Shown in pieces: positions 5,371 through 7,462 of a stretch of 7,462 nucleotides of DNA. The translations under genes and the position numbers were made by a program. Every line of letters begins with the position of its first letter. Position 1 is the first letter of the stretch. Below the pieces are notes generated by a model. The model did no database searches, was not told the DNA's origin, and saw only the letters and a list, made by a program, of their open reading frames with translations. The DNA comes from DATELY01 sp035276085 (lineage in GTDB: Bacteria > Pseudomonadota > Gammaproteobacteria > Steroidobacterales > Steroidobacteraceae), in assembly GCA_035276085.1 (NCBI GenBank), contig DATELY010000227.1, positions 1-7,462 on the forward strand, given 5' to 3'.

Positions 5371-6813
5371 ATGCTGCGCCGCTCGTTCCACGTCATCGCG
5401 CCGCTCGCGTTCGCGACGGTCGCCTCCCTCGCCAATGCCGACTCGCTGCCCGAGGTCGCGAAGGCGCTTGGCGCCGAGGGCCTCACGTCGCTCGAGTTCT
5501 CCGCATCGGGCTACGACTACGCCCTCGGCCAGGCCCCTGACGTCAACGCTGGCTACCCGAAGTTCAACGTGAAGAGCTATCGACGCATCGTCAGCTTCGC
5601 ACCGTGGGCCACGAGCCTGCAGCGCGTGCGCACGCAGCTGGAGAATCCGCCACGCGGCGGGGGCGGTCAGCCCATCGTGGGCGAGCAAACCCAAACGCAG
5701 TCGGTCGCCGCCGGTAGCGCCGCTGCGTCGACGCTACCCGTCGAGCTTGCTTCACTTGCGCCACAGGCCTTCGTGAAGGCAGCTCAATCCGCGGCGGATG
5801 CGAAGGTGGAAAAGCAATCGAAGCAGGGCAAGCAGTACACGGTCGTGAGCTTCACGGCGAGCAACAAAGCGAAGACGGTGGGCTGGATCAACGACAAGCA
5901 GCAGCTCGTCGGCGTGCAGACGAGCATCGACAATCCCGTGCTGGGCGATGTAAAGCTGGATACCGAATTCGCCGACTATCGCCAGTTCAATGGCGTTCCC
6001 TTCCCCGCCCACATCGTACAGAAGCAGAACGGTGCCACCGTGCTCGATCTGAAGGTCAGCGACGTGAAGCGCAACGTCCCGGTCGAGATCCAGGCGACAC
6101 CGCCGTCTGCGACTACTCCCCTCGCCGCGGAGAAACTCAGTGACGGCGTGTATCTCATCACCGGCGGTTACGCTGCCGTCGTGGTCGGCTTCGACGATCA
6201 CATCACGGTGATCGAAGGCGGCCAGAACGAGAAACGCTCGGAAGAGGTCATCGCCGAGGCAAAGCGGCTGATCCCCGGCAAGCCGATCACCGAAGTGGTG
6301 AACACGCATCCGCACTTCGATCACGCAGGCGGACTGCGCACGTATGTAGCCGAAGGCGCGACCATCCTTACGCATGAGAGCAACAAGGGCTTCTTCGAAA
6401 AGACGCTCGTCGGCCCGCGCACGTTGACACCGGATCGGCAGAGCCAGCAGCCGAAACCAGTGAAGGTCCGCTATCTCGGTGAGAAAACGGTGTTGCGAGA
6501 CGTCGCGCACGTGATCGAGCTGCACCATCTGCAGAACTTCACTCATCACGAAGGCACGCTGGTGGCATACCTGCCGAAAGAGAAAGTGCTCGTGCAGGCC
6601 GATGGCTTCAATCCGCCTGCCGCGCCACTGACGGCCACGCCGGCCGTCGTGAGTCCGTACCAGCTGCAGCTCGCCAACAACATCGAGCGATTGCAGCTGC
6701 AGGTCGATCGCATCATCCCGATCCACTTGCCGGCGGATGGCCGCAAGGTCACTCTCGCCGAGCTGTGGACTGCCGTAGGCAAGACATCGGCTCAGACGGC
6801 TGACGCCCGATGA
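5371..6813 (+). CDS. Exported metallo-beta-lactamase-fold hydrolase
   Basis: The protein has 480 residues. A Sec signal peptide (M-L-R-R, hydrophobic 8-21, cleavage after ANA at A23) sends it to the periplasm. Residues about 24-250 form an N-terminal region I cannot assign, with LEFSASGYDYALGQAPD near the front and a flexible stretch (NPPRGGGGQP, then Ala/Ser/Gln-rich) at about 92-125. The metallo-beta-lactamase domain begins near residue 251 (LSDGVYLITGG). Its metal site looks complete: H313-P-H315-F-D317-H318 in THPHFDHAGG, H392 or H393 in FTHHEGTLVAYLP, D411 in VQADGF, and H452 in IIPIHLP. An active dinuclear metal hydrolase is therefore likely. The substrate is unknown and nothing marks it as an antibiotic-resistance enzyme. 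It lies 46 bases after the b561 gene on the same strand, past a stem-loop, and may be the third gene of that operon. Confidence 0.92.
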   Translation: MLRRSFHVIAPLAFATVASLANADSLPEVAKALGAEGLTSLEFSASGYDYALGQAPDVNAGYPKFNVKSYRRIVSFAPWATSLQRVRTQLENPPRGGGGQPIVGEQTQTQSVAAGSAAASTLPVELASLAPQAFVKAAQSAADAKVEKQSKQGKQYTVVSFTASNKAKTVGWINDKQQLVGVQTSIDNPVLGDVKLDTEFADYRQFNGVPFPAHIVQKQNGATVLDLKVSDVKRNVPVEIQATPPSATTPLAAEKLSDGVYLITGGYAAVVVGFDDHITVIEGGQNEKRSEEVIAEAKRLIPGKPITEVVNTHPHFDHAGGLRTYVAEGATILTHESNKGFFEKTLVGPRTLTPDRQSQQPKPVKVRYLGEKTVLRDVAHVIELHHLQNFTHHEGTLVAYLPKEKVLVQADGFNPPAAPLTATPAVVSPYQLQLANNIERLQLQVDRIIPIHLPADGRKVTLAELWTAVGKTSAQTADAR

Positions 6814-6858
6814 GTGCTCGATGAGGAAGCAGCGATCAGTCGACGCTCTATAACCCCT

Positions 6859-7219
6859 ATGTTACGCGACGAAGTTTCCAGACATCCCAAGGAAATCTAT
6901 CGCTTCCTCAAGCAACACGGAATCACGCACGTCCAGTTCAATCCTGTCGTCGAGCGTGTTGCGAGCGGCAAGGACCAACTGATCGGTCTGACGTTCGCTC
7001 AGCCTGGCACGGTTGATCCGTCCACATCGAGCGCGAGCGTCAGCCCGCACAGCGTCGCCCCGGACGCATATGGTGACTTTCTGATTGCCATCTTCGATGA
7101 GTGGGTCAGACACGATGTCGGCGCGGTCTATGTGATGAATTTCGAATGGGCGCTCGCCTCGTTCATGCGCTTGCCGGCCACCGTGTGTCTGTTTGCCGAG
7201 AACTGCGGCAAAGCACTGA
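6859..7219 (+). pseudogene. Internal fragment of anaerobic sulfatase-maturating enzyme (anSME, radical SAM/SPASM)
   Basis: In the frame of the ATG at 6859, resemblance to anaerobic sulfatase maturases starts at about 6871 and runs to about 7219: RHPKEIYRFLKQHG, THVQFNPVVERV, PDAYGDFLIAIFDEWVRHDV, MNFEWALASFM and CLFAENCGKAL. In the family this covers the end of the radical SAM barrel and the first cysteines of the SPASM region. The N-terminal CxxxCxxC radical SAM motif is missing, and so is everything after CGKAL, including the remaining cluster cysteines. These enzymes convert an active-site Cys or Ser of sulfatases to formylglycine; this piece cannot. No ribosome binding site precedes the ATG. 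The frame stays open to the window end, but after about 7220 its translation no longer resembles the family because sulfatase sequence follows in another frame. The internal part carries no stop or frameshift, suggesting a recent break. Confidence 0.82.
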
Positions 7220-7462
7220 TGTTCTGCCGACCACGCTCGACGTGCTGGGCATCCAGGCACCCGAGCAGATCCGTGGCATCGAGCAAGATGACACCGAGGG
7301 CATTTCGTTGGCCTATTCGATCAACGATGCCAAAGCAGAACCGCGCCACAAGGTGCAGTACTACTACATCTTCGGTAGCCGCGCGATTTACGCAGATGGT
7401 TGGAAAGCAGCACTGCCCTACCCGACTCCTCTTGCGGGCATCAAGACCGAAGGCGGCAAGCC
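7212..7462 (+). pseudogene. C-terminal fragment of an arylsulfatase (continues beyond window)
   Basis: Reading in the frame of position 7212 (a different frame from the anSME piece) gives TDVLPTTLDVLGIQAPEQ, then EGISLAYSINDAKAEPRHK, QYYYIFGSRAIYADGWKAA. These match the C-terminal third of type I arylsulfatases, where a TD(I/V)xPTxL motif is followed by a segment resembling RHxxQYFEIFGNRAIYxDGWKA. The N-terminal catalytic half, with the C/S-x-P-x-R site that is turned into formylglycine and most metal ligands, is absent. There is no start codon with a ribosome binding site in this frame near the join. The piece is a remnant. It runs off the window at 7462 with its frame still open, so its 3' end is unseen. 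Family identity is from recognised motifs; the pseudogene status follows from the truncation. Confidence 0.8.

Noticed and set aside
5752..6726. Minus-strand open frame of 324 codons opposite the hydrolase gene
   Set aside because: Antisense shadow of a gene with a complete metal-binding motif set. Its own translation shows no recognised domain.
5371..6813. Reading the metallo-beta-lactamase-fold protein as an antibiotic-resistance enzyme
   Set aside because: The fold is shared by many hydrolases. The length, the large extra N-terminal domain and the neighbours do not fit known class B beta-lactamases.
6862..7349. Minus-strand open frames of 132 and 73 codons at the right end
   Set aside because: They lie opposite clear anSME and sulfatase homology on the plus strand and have no motifs.

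Overview
The window looks like chromosomal DNA of a high-GC Gram-negative bacterium. The cytochrome c'/cytochrome b561 pair points to Proteobacteria, and I would guess a soil gammaproteobacterium, though no marker gene fixes the taxon. The DUF1549/DUF1553 and DUF1501 genes belong to families best known from Planctomycetes but also found in other soil and marine bacteria, so they do not settle it. All intact proteins carry export signals or membrane segments, so this is a block of cell-envelope functions.

Layout. Positions 1-3536, minus strand: a two-gene operon with the DUF1549/DUF1553 protein first (1041-3536), then, 26 bases later, a Tat-exported DUF1501 protein (1-1014). The DUF1501 gene has no stop in the window, so its C-terminus lies outside. 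Positions 3537-4114: a 578-base divergent intergenic region with no convincing gene, holding several short inverted repeats. Positions 4115-6813, plus strand: a periplasmic cytochrome c' (4115-4606), a di-heme cytochrome b561-type membrane protein starting 4 bases later (4611-5324), and, 46 bases further on, an exported metallo-beta-lactamase-fold hydrolase with a long uncharacterised N-terminal domain (5371-6813). Positions 6859-7462, plus strand: a scar made of two broken genes. An internal piece of an anaerobic sulfatase-maturating enzyme (anSME, radical SAM/SPASM family) runs to about 7219. There it is fused out of frame to the C-terminal part of an arylsulfatase, which continues past the window end.

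How the parts may work together. Cytochrome c' is a periplasmic heme protein that binds NO, and the adjacent b561 protein is a plausible membrane electron partner. The hydrolase may be co-transcribed, but its substrate is unknown. The DUF1553/DUF1501 pair is of unknown biochemical function. In Planctomycetes these families often sit in sulfatase-rich loci, so the sulfatase/anSME scar at the other end may be a relic of the same kind of system. That link is inference.

The most notable observation is the anSME-sulfatase fusion scar. I did not find a clearly new defence, mobile or RNA system. No tRNA, rRNA, CRISPR array or insertion sequence was seen.
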